Shown one piece after another: positions 34,868-43,985 of a stretch of 64,000 bases of DNA; within the stretch, counting starts at the first letter, position 1; each line of letters starts with the position of its first letter. The notes below the pieces were generated by a model. That model was not told the DNA's origin. It saw only the letters and a list, made by a program, of their open reading frames with translations, and did no database searches. The DNA is from Aminobacter aganoensis (GTDB lineage: Bacteria > Pseudomonadota > Alphaproteobacteria > Rhizobiales > Rhizobiaceae). Location of the stretch: positions 496,001 to 560,000 of the forward strand of contig NZ_JACHOU010000003.1 of NCBI RefSeq assembly GCF_014206975.1, read 5' to 3'. The translations under genes were made by a program, and so were the position numbers.

Positions 34868-35270
34868 CTTGGTAAATTTTCGGTTGCTTCGGTGTAGCGA
34901 GCAAATGGTTAACGAAAGGTTAATTTCTGAAGCGCACGCACCGGGGTCCACCCTCTCGAAAACCGATATGTAACGCAAAACGTCTTTCGGATCAGATGGT
35001 TGGGATTTTAGCCACAAAGTGACTAAAACTGATGCCGTTCTGTTTCGCCAATTTGGTCCGCCGTAATCACGGGCAACCGCGCCGACGTCTTCGGCCATTC
35101 GGGCGAAGGACCATGCGACTCGGCGCGGCAGCCGGGGCAGACAGACCGCCGCAGCCATGGGTTGCAATCATCGAGAGCGATCGGCTTGCTTTCTTGCGCA
35201 GGTTGCTGTAGCTGCAGCTATCGCGAACGCTGCCCTGTTCGCTCAACGAGAGCAAACTACGGGGCATCCG
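34868..35270. other. 403-bp divergent regulatory region, minC / outer membrane protein
   Basis: This AT-richer gap holds the promoters of minCDE (left) and the outer membrane protein (right). Apart from the CtrA-type box I see no strong hexamer pair. GTCACTTTGTGGCTA-like partial inverted sequence near 35015-35030 may be of interest. The open frames across it look non-coding. Confidence 0.5.
34908..34923 (-). promoter_or_regulatory. CtrA-type box upstream of minC
   Basis: On the minus strand the sequence reads TTAACCTTTCGTTAAC, an exact match to the CtrA consensus TTAA-N7-TTAAC. It lies 41 bases before the minC start codon. Confidence 0.7.
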
Positions 35271-35984
35271 ATGAAATTCAGCACAACCAGTTCTGTCCGC
35301 AGCGCGTCTTTGGCAACGCTGCTAGTGGCTTCGATATCAGTGGCGGCGAGCATGCCCTCCGCGGCTTCAGATGTGGCATCGGCGGCGACTGCCGGCTTTG
35401 TCTGGACCGGAGGATATGTCGGTCTTCAGGTCGGACACGCTTGGGGTGATTCGTACTACGACGATGGCTTCGGCTCGTTCATCAACTACGACCCCAAAGG
35501 AGTGATTGGCGGCGCATATGCGGGCTACAATCACCAGTTCGGCAACTTGGTCATCGGTGCCGAAGCCGACTTGAACTTCTCTGGCATTGAAAGAGGCCGT
35601 GCGCCTGAAGAGTACGAAGGCGGCGGTTCAAGCGACGTTCACTACGGTACCGCCGAGATGAAATGGAACGGCGCCATCCGCGCGCGGCTCGGTTATGCCG
35701 TTGATCGCTTCTTGCCCTATGTTGCGGCAGGTGTTGCCTTCGCGAAGTACGACATCGCCTTGATGCACGATGATTTCTCTCACTTTGAACGCAGCACCGC
35801 CGTCACTGGCTGGACCCTGGGCGGCGGTATCGAATACGCGGCCACCGACAACCTGATGGTGAGGGCGGAGTATCGCTACACCGACTATGGCAATGAGACG
35901 TGGGACGACGAGAACTGGGGCGACGGTTTGAATGTCGATTTGAAGACCCACGACCTCCGCCTCGGCATTGCCTACAAGTTCTGA
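35271..35984 (+). CDS. outer membrane beta-barrel protein (Omp25/Omp31-like)
   Basis: A 237-residue porin-family protein. A signal peptide of about 35 residues (LATLLVASISVAASMPSAASDVA) precedes the typical FVWTGGYVGLQVGHAWGDS opening, Gly-rich GVIGGAYAGYNHQFGNLVIGAEADL, and beta-strand repeats ending in the terminal Phe of LRLGIAYKF, the outer-membrane insertion signal. It resembles the eight-stranded barrels of Brucella and rhizobia that maintain envelope integrity. The ATG of MKFSTT is preferred; the frame is open 38 codons earlier. Immediately downstream lies a truncated acetyltransferase on the other strand. Confidence 0.87.
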   Translation: MKFSTTSSVRSASLATLLVASISVAASMPSAASDVASAATAGFVWTGGYVGLQVGHAWGDSYYDDGFGSFINYDPKGVIGGAYAGYNHQFGNLVIGAEADLNFSGIERGRAPEEYEGGGSSDVHYGTAEMKWNGAIRARLGYAVDRFLPYVAAGVAFAKYDIALMHDDFSHFERSTAVTGWTLGGGIEYAATDNLMVRAEYRYTDYGNETWDDENWGDGLNVDLKTHDLRLGIAYKF

Positions 35985-35993
35985 TTTCGGCCT

Positions 35994-36113
35994 TCACAAA
36001 AGAGCCTCGGCTTCCCGGCCGCAGCGGCTTTCCCTCGTAAGATGGCGATAGAGTTGCACCAGTTCGGGCAGGTCTTCGCGCCGTGCCCGACGGATGGTGA
36101 ACTCGGCGGCCAT
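35994..36113 (-). pseudogene. truncated GNAT acetyltransferase (N-terminal remnant)
   Basis: A 39-codon frame encodes MAAEFTIRRARREDLPELVQ followed by LYRHLT, a typical first strand and helix of a GNAT N-acetyltransferase. It then loses homology and stops. The acetyl-CoA-binding motif and the remaining 110 or so residues are absent from both sides of the outer membrane protein gene. It lies 38 bases downstream of the HAD gene on the same strand. It is probably the remnant of a gene cut when the outer membrane protein segment arrived or a deletion occurred. Confidence 0.6.
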
Positions 36114-36151
36114 GGACCTTCCTCGTCGAATGCGGGCGGGTAGGGGCCCGC

Positions 36152-36919
36152 TCATGCCTCGCGGGCGAGGAACGCTGGCAGGTCGGCGATCGAATCGAGC
36201 ACGACGTCGGCCATCGGCGTCAGCGACTCGCGCGTGCCGGTGCCCGAAAGCACAGCGATCGCAAGTCCGGCGCCGCCGGCCTTGGCCATTTCGAGGTCGT
36301 GGCGATTGTCGCCGACCATGGCGATCTCCGACGGCTTCAGTCCGGTGAGGTCGGAGAAGGCGTGGATCGAATCGGGTGCGGGCTTTGGGTTGGCCACCGC
36401 GTCATAGCCGTAGGCGGCATCGAACATCTGGGCGACGCCGAGCGAAAGCAGCGTCTTTTCCGCCCCGCTGGTCGAATCGTTGGTGGCGACGCCAAGCCTG
36501 AAGCCGGCGCTGTGCAGGCTGGCCAGCGCGTCCTTGCTGCCGGGCAGCGGCACGGCCTGCGCCGAGCCCTGCTCGGCCGAAACCTCGTCGAACATCTTGA
36601 CCAGCTTCGCCTGCTCGGCATCGCTGGCATCGGGATACCACAGCGCCACGATGTCGGCGTTGGTGCCGGCGGCAAACACCGAATCGGCCTTGAAGCAATG
36701 GGCACCGAAATCGTAGCCGGCGGCTTCCATCAGGACGGTCGCCCGCTCCCGGTCGCCGTCCGCCGCCTTCAGCGCCATCATCTCGCCGATGGCGAACCAC
36801 GTTGCCTGAAAATCGACGAGGGTGCCGTCCTTGTCGAAAAGTATGCCCTTGATGCCCCGCAAATCGCCTACTCCCTGCGCATCGGCTCCGAAAATCCATT
36901 CGGGATTTTCGGAATGCAC
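36152..36919 (-). CDS. HAD-family phosphatase (phosphoglycolate phosphatase-like)
   Basis: A 255-residue HAD hydrolase. Motif I DKDGTLVDFQ (nucleophile Asp, near residue 29), cap domain with helices, motif II (VATNDST), the Lys of ANPKPAPD and motif IV GDNRHDLEMA are in order. It dephosphorylates a small phosphate ester; 2-phosphoglycolate is a common family substrate. The start is a GTG 28 bases after the pgi stop with a GAGG box. It is probably co-transcribed with pgi. Confidence 0.88.
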   Translation of the reverse strand: MHSENPEWIFGADAQGVGDLRGIKGILFDKDGTLVDFQATWFAIGEMMALKAADGDRERATVLMEAAGYDFGAHCFKADSVFAAGTNADIVALWYPDASDAEQAKLVKMFDEVSAEQGSAQAVPLPGSKDALASLHSAGFRLGVATNDSTSGAEKTLLSLGVAQMFDAAYGYDAVANPKPAPDSIHAFSDLTGLKPSEIAMVGDNRHDLEMAKAGGAGLAIAVLSGTGTRESLTPMADVVLDSIADLPAFLAREA

Positions 36920-36947
36920 GATGCGGACCTCAAACCTGATGCGTCCT

Positions 36948-38609
36948 TCAGGCGGCCGGCTGGCCGCCCGGTGTCCTTAGCCGGTGAATATGCTCCACCA
37001 GCCCGGCTGTCGAGGCGTCGCTTCGCGCGGCATTTTCCCGCCCTTCCACGACAGGCAGCAGTCCGGTCGCCAGTTCCTTGCCCAGTTCCACGCCCCACTG
37101 GTCGAAGGCATTGATGCCGAACAGCTGCGCCTCGACGAAGACGCGGTGCTCGTAGAGCGCGATCAGCCGGCCGAGCATGTGCGGGTCGAGCTTGCGGTAG
37201 AGCAGCGTCACGGAAGGGCGGTTGCCCGAGAAGACGCGGTGCGGCGCGATCTTGTCGACCTCTTCCGGCTTCATGCCCTTGGTCAGCATCTGCCGCCGCG
37301 CCTCTTCCAGCGTGCGGCCCTTCATCAGCGCTTCCGACTGCGCCAGGCAGTTGGCGAGCAGCAGGTCGTGATGCTCCTTGAGGTCGGGCTCGTGCCCTTC
37401 CGCCGCCGCCAGGAACTCCACCGGAATGAAATCGGTGCCCTGGTGCAGGAGCTGGAAGAAGGCGTGCTGTCCGTTGGTGCCGGGCTCGCCCCAGACCAGC
37501 GGGCCCGTGGGGGTCACCGCGGCGCCGCCGGTGATCGTCACGCTCTTGCCATTCGATTCCATGTCGAGCTGCTGCAGGTAGGCCGGCAGGCGCGAAAGCC
37601 GCTGGTCATAGGGGATCACCGCGCGCGCCGGATAATTGCACACCGCGCGGTGCCAGAAGCCGACCAGCCCCATCAGCACCGGGATGTTCTTGAGCAGCGG
37701 CGTCGTCGCGAAATGCCGGTCCATGGCGTGGGCGCCGGCGAGGAAGTCGCGGAAATTCCGCGGCCCGATCGCCATCATGATCGGCAGGCCGATCGCCGAC
37801 CAAAGCGAATAGCGTCCCCCGACCCAGTCCCAGAAGCCGAACACGCGGGACGGGTCGATGCCGAAGGCCGCGACCTTGTCGAGCGCGGTCGACACCGCGG
37901 CGAAATGGCTGCTCACTGCCTTGGCGCCGAGCGCGTTCTCGACCCAGCGCCGGGCCGTCGCGGCATTGGTCATCGTCTCGACGGTGGTGAAGGTCTTGGA
38001 CGCGATGATGAACAGCGTCGTCCCCGCGTCGAGCCCCTTCAGCGTGTCGTGGATGTGGGCGCCGTCGATGTTGGAGACGAAATGGGCGCGCGGCCCGTCG
38101 TGATAGGGCGCCAGCGCCAGCGTCGCCATGACCGGGCCGAGATCGGAGCCGCCGATGCCGATGTTGACGACGTCGGTGATCTTCTTGCCGGTGGCGCCGG
38201 CTGCCTTGCCCGAGCGGATGTCCTCGGCGAAGGCCGCCATGGCGTCGAGCACGCCGTGCACGTCCGCCGACACGTCGTGGCCGTCGAGCATGATTGCTTC
38301 GCCGCGCGGGCTGCGCAGCGCCGTGTGCAGCACTGCCCGGTCTTCGGTGATGTTGATGCGCTGGCCGGCAAACATCGCCGCGCGCTTGCCCTCGAGGTCG
38401 ACCACCCGCGCCAGCTTTTCGAGCAAGCCCATGGTCGTGGCGTCGACGGCGCATTTCGACCAGTCGAACAGCAGGTCGTCGTCGGTGACCGAAAAATTCT
38501 TGAAGCGCTTCGGATCGGACGCGAACGCCGCCCGCATGTTCTTCGGCGCTTCCTGATGATGGTTGCGAAGCGCGGCAAGAGCCGCCTGGAAGGGTTGTTC
38601 GGTCACCAT
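36948..38609 (-). CDS. pgi: glucose-6-phosphate isomerase
   Basis: A 553-residue phosphoglucose isomerase interconverting glucose 6-phosphate and fructose 6-phosphate. Signatures include [58 protein letters not shown], and [18 protein letters not shown] (catalytic Glu and His), with the late catalytic Lys in [15 protein letters not shown]. The length is normal. The ATG is the first in frame. The HAD phosphatase gene follows. Confidence 0.97.
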   Translation of the reverse strand: MVTEQPFQAALAALRNHHQEAPKNMRAAFASDPKRFKNFSVTDDDLLFDWSKCAVDATTMGLLEKLARVVDLEGKRAAMFAGQRINITEDRAVLHTALRSPRGEAIMLDGHDVSADVHGVLDAMAAFAEDIRSGKAAGATGKKITDVVNIGIGGSDLGPVMATLALAPYHDGPRAHFVSNIDGAHIHDTLKGLDAGTTLFIIASKTFTTVETMTNAATARRWVENALGAKAVSSHFAAVSTALDKVAAFGIDPSRVFGFWDWVGGRYSLWSAIGLPIMMAIGPRNFRDFLAGAHAMDRHFATTPLLKNIPVLMGLVGFWHRAVCNYPARAVIPYDQRLSRLPAYLQQLDMESNGKSVTITGGAAVTPTGPLVWGEPGTNGQHAFFQLLHQGTDFIPVEFLAAAEGHEPDLKEHHDLLLANCLAQSEALMKGRTLEEARRQMLTKGMKPEEVDKIAPHRVFSGNRPSVTLLYRKLDPHMLGRLIALYEHRVFVEAQLFGINAFDQWGVELGKELATGLLPVVEGRENAARSDASTAGLVEHIHRLRTPGGQPAA

Positions 38610-38790
38610 GGAACTCCGGAAGTTTGGGCTGCCCCGTTCGCCTGCCGTGTCATCCTAGCAGACCTCTTGGCTCATTGAGAGAGTGTCGCGGCGGACTATC
38701 GCGGCAAATTTCAATCGATTCAACTGGGCATGTCGGCAACCGCCGATGGAAAGGTTCACTGGCATAAATCCATAGGATTAGAAAAATTGA

Positions 38791-38812
38791 TTGGTGCAAC
38801 CGCTTGTACCAA
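38791..38812 (+). promoter_or_regulatory. inverted repeat upstream of the MocR gene
   Basis: TTGGTGCAA and TTGTACCAA flank a CCGC spacer; the arms pair at eight of nine positions. A second, shorter inverted repeat (GTCCAG ... CTGGAC, 38828-38853, with an inner GTC-AAAAA-GAC) lies between it and the start codon. These are candidate operators for the MocR regulator. Confidence 0.5.
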
Positions 38813-38870
38813 GGATAGCTTTCTATGGTCCAGCAAAGTCAAAAAGACTGGACATGCAGGAAACGTCACT

Positions 38871-40364
38871 ATGCCACAGCGAAACGACACGGCGATCTGG
38901 TCCGGCCTGTTCCGGATTTCGGCGGAATCAGGCCAGACCCTCCAGGCGCAGATCCGGCAGGCGATCGTCGCCGCCATTCTCGACCGGCAGATTGCGGCCT
39001 CGATGCCGCTGCCGTCCTGCCGAATCCTCGCCGAAAAGCTCGGCGTTGCCCGCGGCACCGTGGTTCTGGCCTTCCAGCAGCTGGTCGACCAGGGCTTCCT
39101 CGTGGCGCGTGAGCGCCGCGGCCACTTCGTCAATCCCGAAGTGCTGGCGACCCCGGCCAAGCCGCAGCACAAGGCCCCCGACCAGGCCAATGAAATCGAT
39201 TGGAAGGCGCGCCGCCAGATCGCGGCCTCGGACATGCCGCCGCCGGCCAAGCTCGAGAACTGGATCAAGTCGTCCTATCCCTTCGTCTACGGCCAGTTCG
39301 ATCCGACGCTGTTCCCGACCGCCGAATGGCGCGAATGCAACCGCATGGCGCTGGCCGTGCTGGAGATCCGCAACTGGGCGGCAGACATGGTCGACCGCGA
39401 CGATCCGCTGCTGATCGAGCAGATCCAGGCGCGCCTGCTGCCGCGCCGCGGCATCTTCGCCAATCCCGACGAGATCATCGTCACGCTGGGCGCCCAGAAC
39501 GCGCTCTACATGCTGGCGTCGCTGCTGATGTCCAAGGGCTCCAAGGTGGCGATGGAAGATCCGGGCTACCCGGACGCGCGTTCCATCTTCCGCCTCGCTG
39601 GCGCCGAGATCGAGCCCGTGCCGGTCGATCAGCAGGGCATCGTCACCTCGGCCATCCCGTCGGATGCCGGCTTCGTCTTCGTCACGCCGAGTCACCAGTG
39701 CCCGACCATGGTGCCGCTCAGCGCCGAGCGCCGCCAGGATCTGCTCGCGCGTGCGACCCGCAACAACCAGATCATCATCGAGGACGGCTACGACAGCCAG
39801 TTGCTCGACGAGGCGCCGCAGCAGGCGCTGAAGAGCCTCGATCGCTCCGGCCGCGTCGTCTATGTCGGCTCGATGTCGAAGACGCTCGCGCCGGGCCTGC
39901 GGCTTGGCTACATAGTCGCTTCCGCCGGGCTGATCGCCGAACTGCGCGCCTTGCGCCGCTTCATGCTGCGCCACCCGCCGGCCAACAACCAGCGCGCCGT
40001 CGCGCTGTTCCTGTCGCTCGGCCATCACGAGGCGCTGGTGCGCCGCCTGTCGACGGCCTTCGGCGAGAGGCGCAAGCGATTGGTCCAGGCAATATCGGCA
40101 TTCCTGCCGGACTGGCAGTCCACCGACTCGGCCGGCGGCACGTCGCTGTGGCTTGAGGGCCCGCGTGGAACCGACTCGCGCGGGCTTGCCGCGGCCGCTG
40201 CCGCGCGCAGCGTCATCATCGAGCCGGGCGAGCGCTTCTTCGAGCATGGCGACAAGCCTACGCGCTTCATGCGCTTGGGGATTTCCTCGATCGCGCTGCA
40301 GCACATCGAGCCCGGAATCCGCGAACTGGCGACTGCCGCCGGACGTCGTCCCGCGGCTGCATGA
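38871..40364 (+). CDS. MocR-type GntR/aminotransferase regulator
   Basis: A 497-residue regulator. The GntR winged helix (QAQIRQAIVAAILDRQ to LGVARGTVVLAFQQLVDQGFL, about residues 20-85) is joined to a fold-type-I aminotransferase-like domain. The PLP Lys is in VGSMSKTLAPGLRLGY, with EDGYDSQL as the Asp motif. Members such as TauR and PdxR sense amino compounds through PLP. It lies 178 bases before an MttB-family gene on the same strand, making methylated amines plausible ligands. An AGGAAA box supports the ATG beginning MPQRND; the frame is open 47 codons earlier. Confidence 0.92.
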   Translation: MPQRNDTAIWSGLFRISAESGQTLQAQIRQAIVAAILDRQIAASMPLPSCRILAEKLGVARGTVVLAFQQLVDQGFLVARERRGHFVNPEVLATPAKPQHKAPDQANEIDWKARRQIAASDMPPPAKLENWIKSSYPFVYGQFDPTLFPTAEWRECNRMALAVLEIRNWAADMVDRDDPLLIEQIQARLLPRRGIFANPDEIIVTLGAQNALYMLASLLMSKGSKVAMEDPGYPDARSIFRLAGAEIEPVPVDQQGIVTSAIPSDAGFVFVTPSHQCPTMVPLSAERRQDLLARATRNNQIIIEDGYDSQLLDEAPQQALKSLDRSGRVVYVGSMSKTLAPGLRLGYIVASAGLIAELRALRRFMLRHPPANNQRAVALFLSLGHHEALVRRLSTAFGERRKRLVQAISAFLPDWQSTDSAGGTSLWLEGPRGTDSRGLAAAAAARSVIIEPGERFFEHGDKPTRFMRLGISSIALQHIEPGIRELATAAGRRPAAA

Positions 40365-40542
40365 TCCCTGTCCGGCGGCGTCTCCGTGCCGCCGGCTCAT
40401 ATCAGCGATCTGGCATATCCGGCGGCATATGCTGGCCCATGGTCTGGGCCAATGGACGCTGCATAGTCGCACAAAGGGAACGAGGCGACACGACGGTGGC
40501 ATAATCACTGCGGGCCAGCCTCATAGAATTCGGAGGACCTGC

Positions 40543-42132
40543 ATGTCGGTTGCCATCGAAAGCCATGACCTGTCGGCGGAGCAGCGCTCGCGCCGGTCCG
40601 GCGGCCGGGAGGCGAGGCGGGCGATGCGCGCAGCACCTTTGGCCGACGATATTCGTCCCATCCGCGCCGGCCTCGAAGGTGGCCGCTTCGGCCCGCTCGG
40701 ACAGGACGACCTGGAACGCATCCACGAGGCGGTGCTGGCGCTGCTCGAAACGGTTGGCTTTGCCAACGCCATCCCGAGCTGCATCGAGGCGCTGAAGCGC
40801 GTCGGCGCCAGCTATGGCGACGACGGCCGCATCCGCTTCCCCCGTGAGCTGGTACTGTCGACGATCAGGAACGCCGCCCGCAATTTCACCCTCTGCGGCC
40901 AGGATCCCCGCCACGACATGGTGATCCAGGGCAAGCGCGTGCACTACGGCACGGCGGGGGCGGCGGTGCACCTCGTCGACGTCGAGAAGCGCGAGTATCG
41001 CGAGAGCCTGTTGCAGGACATCTACGACGCCGCCCGCATCGTCGACGGGCTCGACAACATCCATTTCTTCCAGCGCCCCATGGTGCCGCGCGACATTCCC
41101 GACCCGCTGGAGATGGACTTCAACACGCTCTACGCCTGTGTCAGCGGGACGACCAAGCATGTCGGCACCAGCTTCACCGTGCGCGAGAACGTCGCTCCGG
41201 CGCTCGAGATGCTCTACGAGATCGCCGGCGGCGAGGAGAGTTTCCGCGCCCGGCCCTTCGTGTCGAATTCCAACTGCTTCGTCGTGCCGCCGATGAAGTT
41301 CGCCGAGGATGCCTGCGGCGTGCTCGAGGCCTGCGTCGAGGGCGGCATCCCGATTCTGTTGTTGTCGGCAGGGCAGGCGGGCGCCACCGCGCCGGCTGCG
41401 ATTGCCGGGGCCGTGGTCCAGGCGGTGGCCGAGGTGCTCGCCGGCCTCGTCTATGTCAATGCGCTCAAGCCTGGGCACCCCGCGATCTTCGGCACCTGGC
41501 CCTTCGTCTCCGACCTGCGCACCGGCGCGATGTCGGGCGGTTCGGCCGAGCAGGCGCTGCTCACCGCCGCCTGCGCCCAGATGGCGCAGTTTTACGATCT
41601 TCCGGGCGGCTCGGCCGCCGGCATGGCCGACTCCAAGCTGCCCGACATCCAGTCCGGCTACGAAAAGGGCATCACCAATGTCATGGCCGGGCTGTCGGGG
41701 CTCAATCTGGTCTATGAGTCCGCCGGCATGCATGCCTCGCTTCTCGGCTTCTGCCTGGAAAGCCTGATCATCGACAATGACATGCTGGGCCAATGCCTGC
41801 GCTGCGTGCGCGGCATCGAGGTCACCGACGAGGCCCTGTCCATCGCCACCATCTCAGAGGTCTGCCTCAACGGCCCCGGCCACTATCTCGGCAACGAGCA
41901 GACGCTGAGGCTGATGCAGACCGAGTACTTCTATCCTGCCATCGCCGACCGCTTCTCGCCCAAGGAGTGGAATGAAAAGGGCAAGCCCGACATATTGGGC
42001 CGCGCCATCGCCGAGAAGAAGCGCATCCTCGCCGAGCGCTTCCCGCGCCATATCTCGAAGGCGACCGACGACAAGCTGCGTACGCGCTTCGGCGAGATGA
42101 TCAAGCTGCCGCGCAGCGGCATGGGCGGCTAG
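40543..42132 (+). CDS. MttB-family trimethylamine/betaine methyltransferase homolog
   Basis: A 529-residue TIM-barrel protein of the MttB superfamily. It has no in-frame TAG, so it is the non-pyrrolysine type; characterised members demethylate glycine betaine, proline betaine or carnitine onto a corrinoid protein. Recognisable blocks are RKP-like HYGTAGAAVHLVDVEKREYRES, HVGTSFTVREN, MSGGSAEQALLTAACAQMAQFYDLPGGSAAGM and CLRCVRGIEVTDEALS. GGAGG is seven bases before this ATG; the frame extends 130 codons upstream over the MocR end. No corrinoid protein or RamA-like activator is encoded in the window. Confidence 0.9.
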   Translation: MSVAIESHDLSAEQRSRRSGGREARRAMRAAPLADDIRPIRAGLEGGRFGPLGQDDLERIHEAVLALLETVGFANAIPSCIEALKRVGASYGDDGRIRFPRELVLSTIRNAARNFTLCGQDPRHDMVIQGKRVHYGTAGAAVHLVDVEKREYRESLLQDIYDAARIVDGLDNIHFFQRPMVPRDIPDPLEMDFNTLYACVSGTTKHVGTSFTVRENVAPALEMLYEIAGGEESFRARPFVSNSNCFVVPPMKFAEDACGVLEACVEGGIPILLLSAGQAGATAPAAIAGAVVQAVAEVLAGLVYVNALKPGHPAIFGTWPFVSDLRTGAMSGGSAEQALLTAACAQMAQFYDLPGGSAAGMADSKLPDIQSGYEKGITNVMAGLSGLNLVYESAGMHASLLGFCLESLIIDNDMLGQCLRCVRGIEVTDEALSIATISEVCLNGPGHYLGNEQTLRLMQTEYFYPAIADRFSPKEWNEKGKPDILGRAIAEKKRILAERFPRHISKATDDKLRTRFGEMIKLPRSGMGG

Positions 42133-42207
42133 CACCTCGCTCGAAAACCGGAATCAGCTTTGGGGAGGGCACGATGCGCCCGCGGACGCGCGGCGCACTT
42201 GGGCAGC

Positions 42208-42606
42208 CTAATCGGCCGTCAGCTCGAAACGATCGATGACAGTCGGGCTGATCAGCTTGGCATGCAGCGCCAGCAGCACGATGTCGGCGTCGAAGCCGCT
42301 GCCGGCTTCGAGGGCGGCCTCGATGCGCCGCTCCGCTTCCAGCATCTGGTCGCGCCCGTTGGCCTGCTCGAACACCTGCGGCCCGGCGATGCAGTAGCCG
42401 AACAATTGCGCCACCGGTGGATAAGCCTGCGCCGGCGGTTCGTCGGGCCAGTGGTCCTTCATCAGGTTGACGATGGTGAGCTTGACGCCCTCGGGCACCA
42501 GCGCGGGATGCAGGTCGACACTGCGCAATGCGGCGTCAAGCTGGCGCAGGTCGCCCGAGCGGCCGAAGATGCCGAGAAAACCGAGGGAAGAGCGCCGCCT
42601 GGCCAT
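42208..42606 (-). CDS. hypothetical protein
   Basis: A 132-residue protein of unknown function. It starts MARRRSSLGFLGIFGRSGDLR and has a mostly helical, soluble profile (LDAALRSVDLHPALVPEGVK, YPPVAQLFGYCIAGPQVFEQAN, MLEAERRIEAALEAG). I recognise no domain. Codon use is like its neighbours. The longer frame reaching 42738 runs into the promoter of the divergent Ser/Asn-repeat gene and is not used. Confidence 0.65.
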   Translation of the reverse strand: MARRRSSLGFLGIFGRSGDLRQLDAALRSVDLHPALVPEGVKLTIVNLMKDHWPDEPPAQAYPPVAQLFGYCIAGPQVFEQANGRDQMLEAERRIEAALEAGSGFDADIVLLALHAKLISPTVIDRFELTAD

Positions 42607-42768
42607 GATGTCCGTATCCGTTTGTCGACCACGTAGGTGGTCGAGAGGCGGAATGCGAGGGCTGATCGCAGCCGACCGCCCATGAATTTTGGGTCGCTCA
42701 CGGAATAGACCGCGACGTCTCCCGTTCCTCCCGGGCAATCACCAAGATTGTCGAACAGGAGATTAGAG

Positions 42769-43095
42769 ATGAAAAAGATCCTCGCCATCCTTGGCGCATT
42801 GACCCTCGCCGCACCGGTGGTTTCCACGCCCGCACAGGCCGACGACGATGTCTCGAAGTTCTTCAAGTCCATCATCTCGGGTGGCAAGAATGCGAGCGGC
42901 GGCAAGAGCTGGTCGAATTCGAGCAGCAACCGTTCGTCCAATTCGTCGAGCAACTCGAACTCCAACCGCTCGTCGAATTCGTCGAACAATTCGAGCTCCA
43001 ACAGCTCTTCCAATTCGTCGAGCAATTCCAGCTCGAACTCGTCGTCTAACTCCAGCTCGAATTCGAGCTCGAACTCTTCGTCCGACGACGATTGA
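42769..43095 (+). CDS. exported Ser/Asn-repeat protein
   Basis: A 108-residue protein with a signal peptide (MKKILAILGALTLAAPVVST, cleavage after AQA at 24). A short charged stretch (DDDVSKFFKSIISGGKN) follows, then about 70 residues made almost only of Ser and Asn in SNSS/SSN units, ending SSDDD. Ser codons alternate AGC, TCG and TCC, so the repeat is not a simple DNA microsatellite. It is probably disordered in the periplasm or outside the cell. The function is unknown. AGGAG precedes the ATG and a strong terminator follows. Confidence 0.75.
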   Translation: MKKILAILGALTLAAPVVSTPAQADDDVSKFFKSIISGGKNASGGKSWSNSSSNRSSNSSSNSNSNRSSNSSNNSSSNSSSNSSSNSSSNSSSNSSSNSSSNSSSDDD

Positions 43096-43118
43096 TCGCT
43101 GTAGCAAGGCGCCAGGCG

Positions 43119-43151
43119 AAAGGGCCGGTGGAGAAATCCACCGGCCCTTTT
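43119..43151. terminator. strong rho-independent terminator
   Basis: A 14-bp perfect stem (AAAGGGCCGGTGGA / TCCACCGGCCCTTT) has a GAAA tetraloop and a TTTT end. The A-run on the left side makes it usable on both strands. It sits between the Ser/Asn-repeat gene and the convergent unknown gene. Confidence 0.85.
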
Positions 43152-43173
43152 CGTTATGCCCGGACGGTAGCGT

Positions 43174-43881
43174 TCAGCGCGCCGCCCGTGCGACTTTCCT
43201 GTACCAGCCGTCGGCGGCGATGGTGTTGCGGAACACGCGGGTGCGGTCCTGTTCTTCGTTCTCGCGCTCGGCGCGGATGTCGGCGACAAGATCGAGCGCC
43301 TTGCGCTCGAAGGGGATGACCTGCGCGATCGGCGCACCCTTTTCGATGATGTGCAGCCCGTCGGCGCCGGTGGCAAAGAATGGGAAATGGATCTCGGCAG
43401 TGTAGCTGTCGGTGTCGACCACGCCCGAGACGATCTCGAAGATGCCGTTCGGCCGGTTCAACGGCTGCACGAACAGGCAGCTCCAGCCCGGCGGCGTCCT
43501 GACTGTCCAGTAGTTGTGGAACTTGCACGGCGGAAGCGGGGCGCGCGGATTGCCGGCGACCTGGTGGGCACCGTGGTTGCTGACCAGCGTGCGGTCGAAG
43601 TCCCAGGCGCAGTTCACCGTCTTGCCGCCATCCGATATCTCCATGCGCACGGTCGCCGGCAGCCGGATGATCCAGCCTGCCGTCATCGCGTCGAGAAACG
43701 GCATGCAGCGCTTGACCGTCAGCCCGCTGTCGCCGGTCGACAGCTTTTCGGGATCGACCGCCGGCAGCTTGCGGAACCAGTCGGGTAGAAAGGTCTTGGC
43801 CGGCACCGGGGGCGGGATCACCCCTTCGTCCTCGGGGCGGCAGAGAAAGCGTATCGAGCGCGGCTTGGGCGAGAGGAACAT
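43174..43881 (-). CDS. uncharacterised protein (DUF6065-like)
   Basis: A 235-residue soluble protein with IPPPVPAKTFLPDWFRKLP near the N-terminus, then FLDAMTAGWIIRLP, FHNYWTVRTPPGWSCLFVQPLNRP and FEIVSGVVDTDSYTAEIHFPFF. The pattern recalls the DUF6065 group, whose function is unknown; I am not certain of the match. No signal peptide or membrane segment. It is divergent from the ArsR gene and ends against the strong terminator. Confidence 0.75.
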   Translation of the reverse strand: MFLSPKPRSIRFLCRPEDEGVIPPPVPAKTFLPDWFRKLPAVDPEKLSTGDSGLTVKRCMPFLDAMTAGWIIRLPATVRMEISDGGKTVNCAWDFDRTLVSNHGAHQVAGNPRAPLPPCKFHNYWTVRTPPGWSCLFVQPLNRPNGIFEIVSGVVDTDSYTAEIHFPFFATGADGLHIIEKGAPIAQVIPFERKALDLVADIRAERENEEQDRTRVFRNTIAADGWYRKVARAAR

Positions 43882-43985
43882 CTGACATCTCCTGATTGGT
43901 TGTCAGGGAAAACGGGCGAGGCGGGCCTCTATTCCATCGTGCGGGCTATCTCCGTCGCCATGTCGCGGCGCCGCTTCCGCGTGGC

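Noticed and set aside
40543-42132. Pyrrolysine-containing trimethylamine methyltransferase
   Set aside because: The frame has no internal TAG codon, so this is the non-pyrrolysine branch.
42940-43090. Repetitive DNA considered as a CRISPR-like or satellite array
   Set aside because: The units are short, variable and in frame inside a gene with a signal peptide and ribosome site; they encode Ser/Asn repeats.
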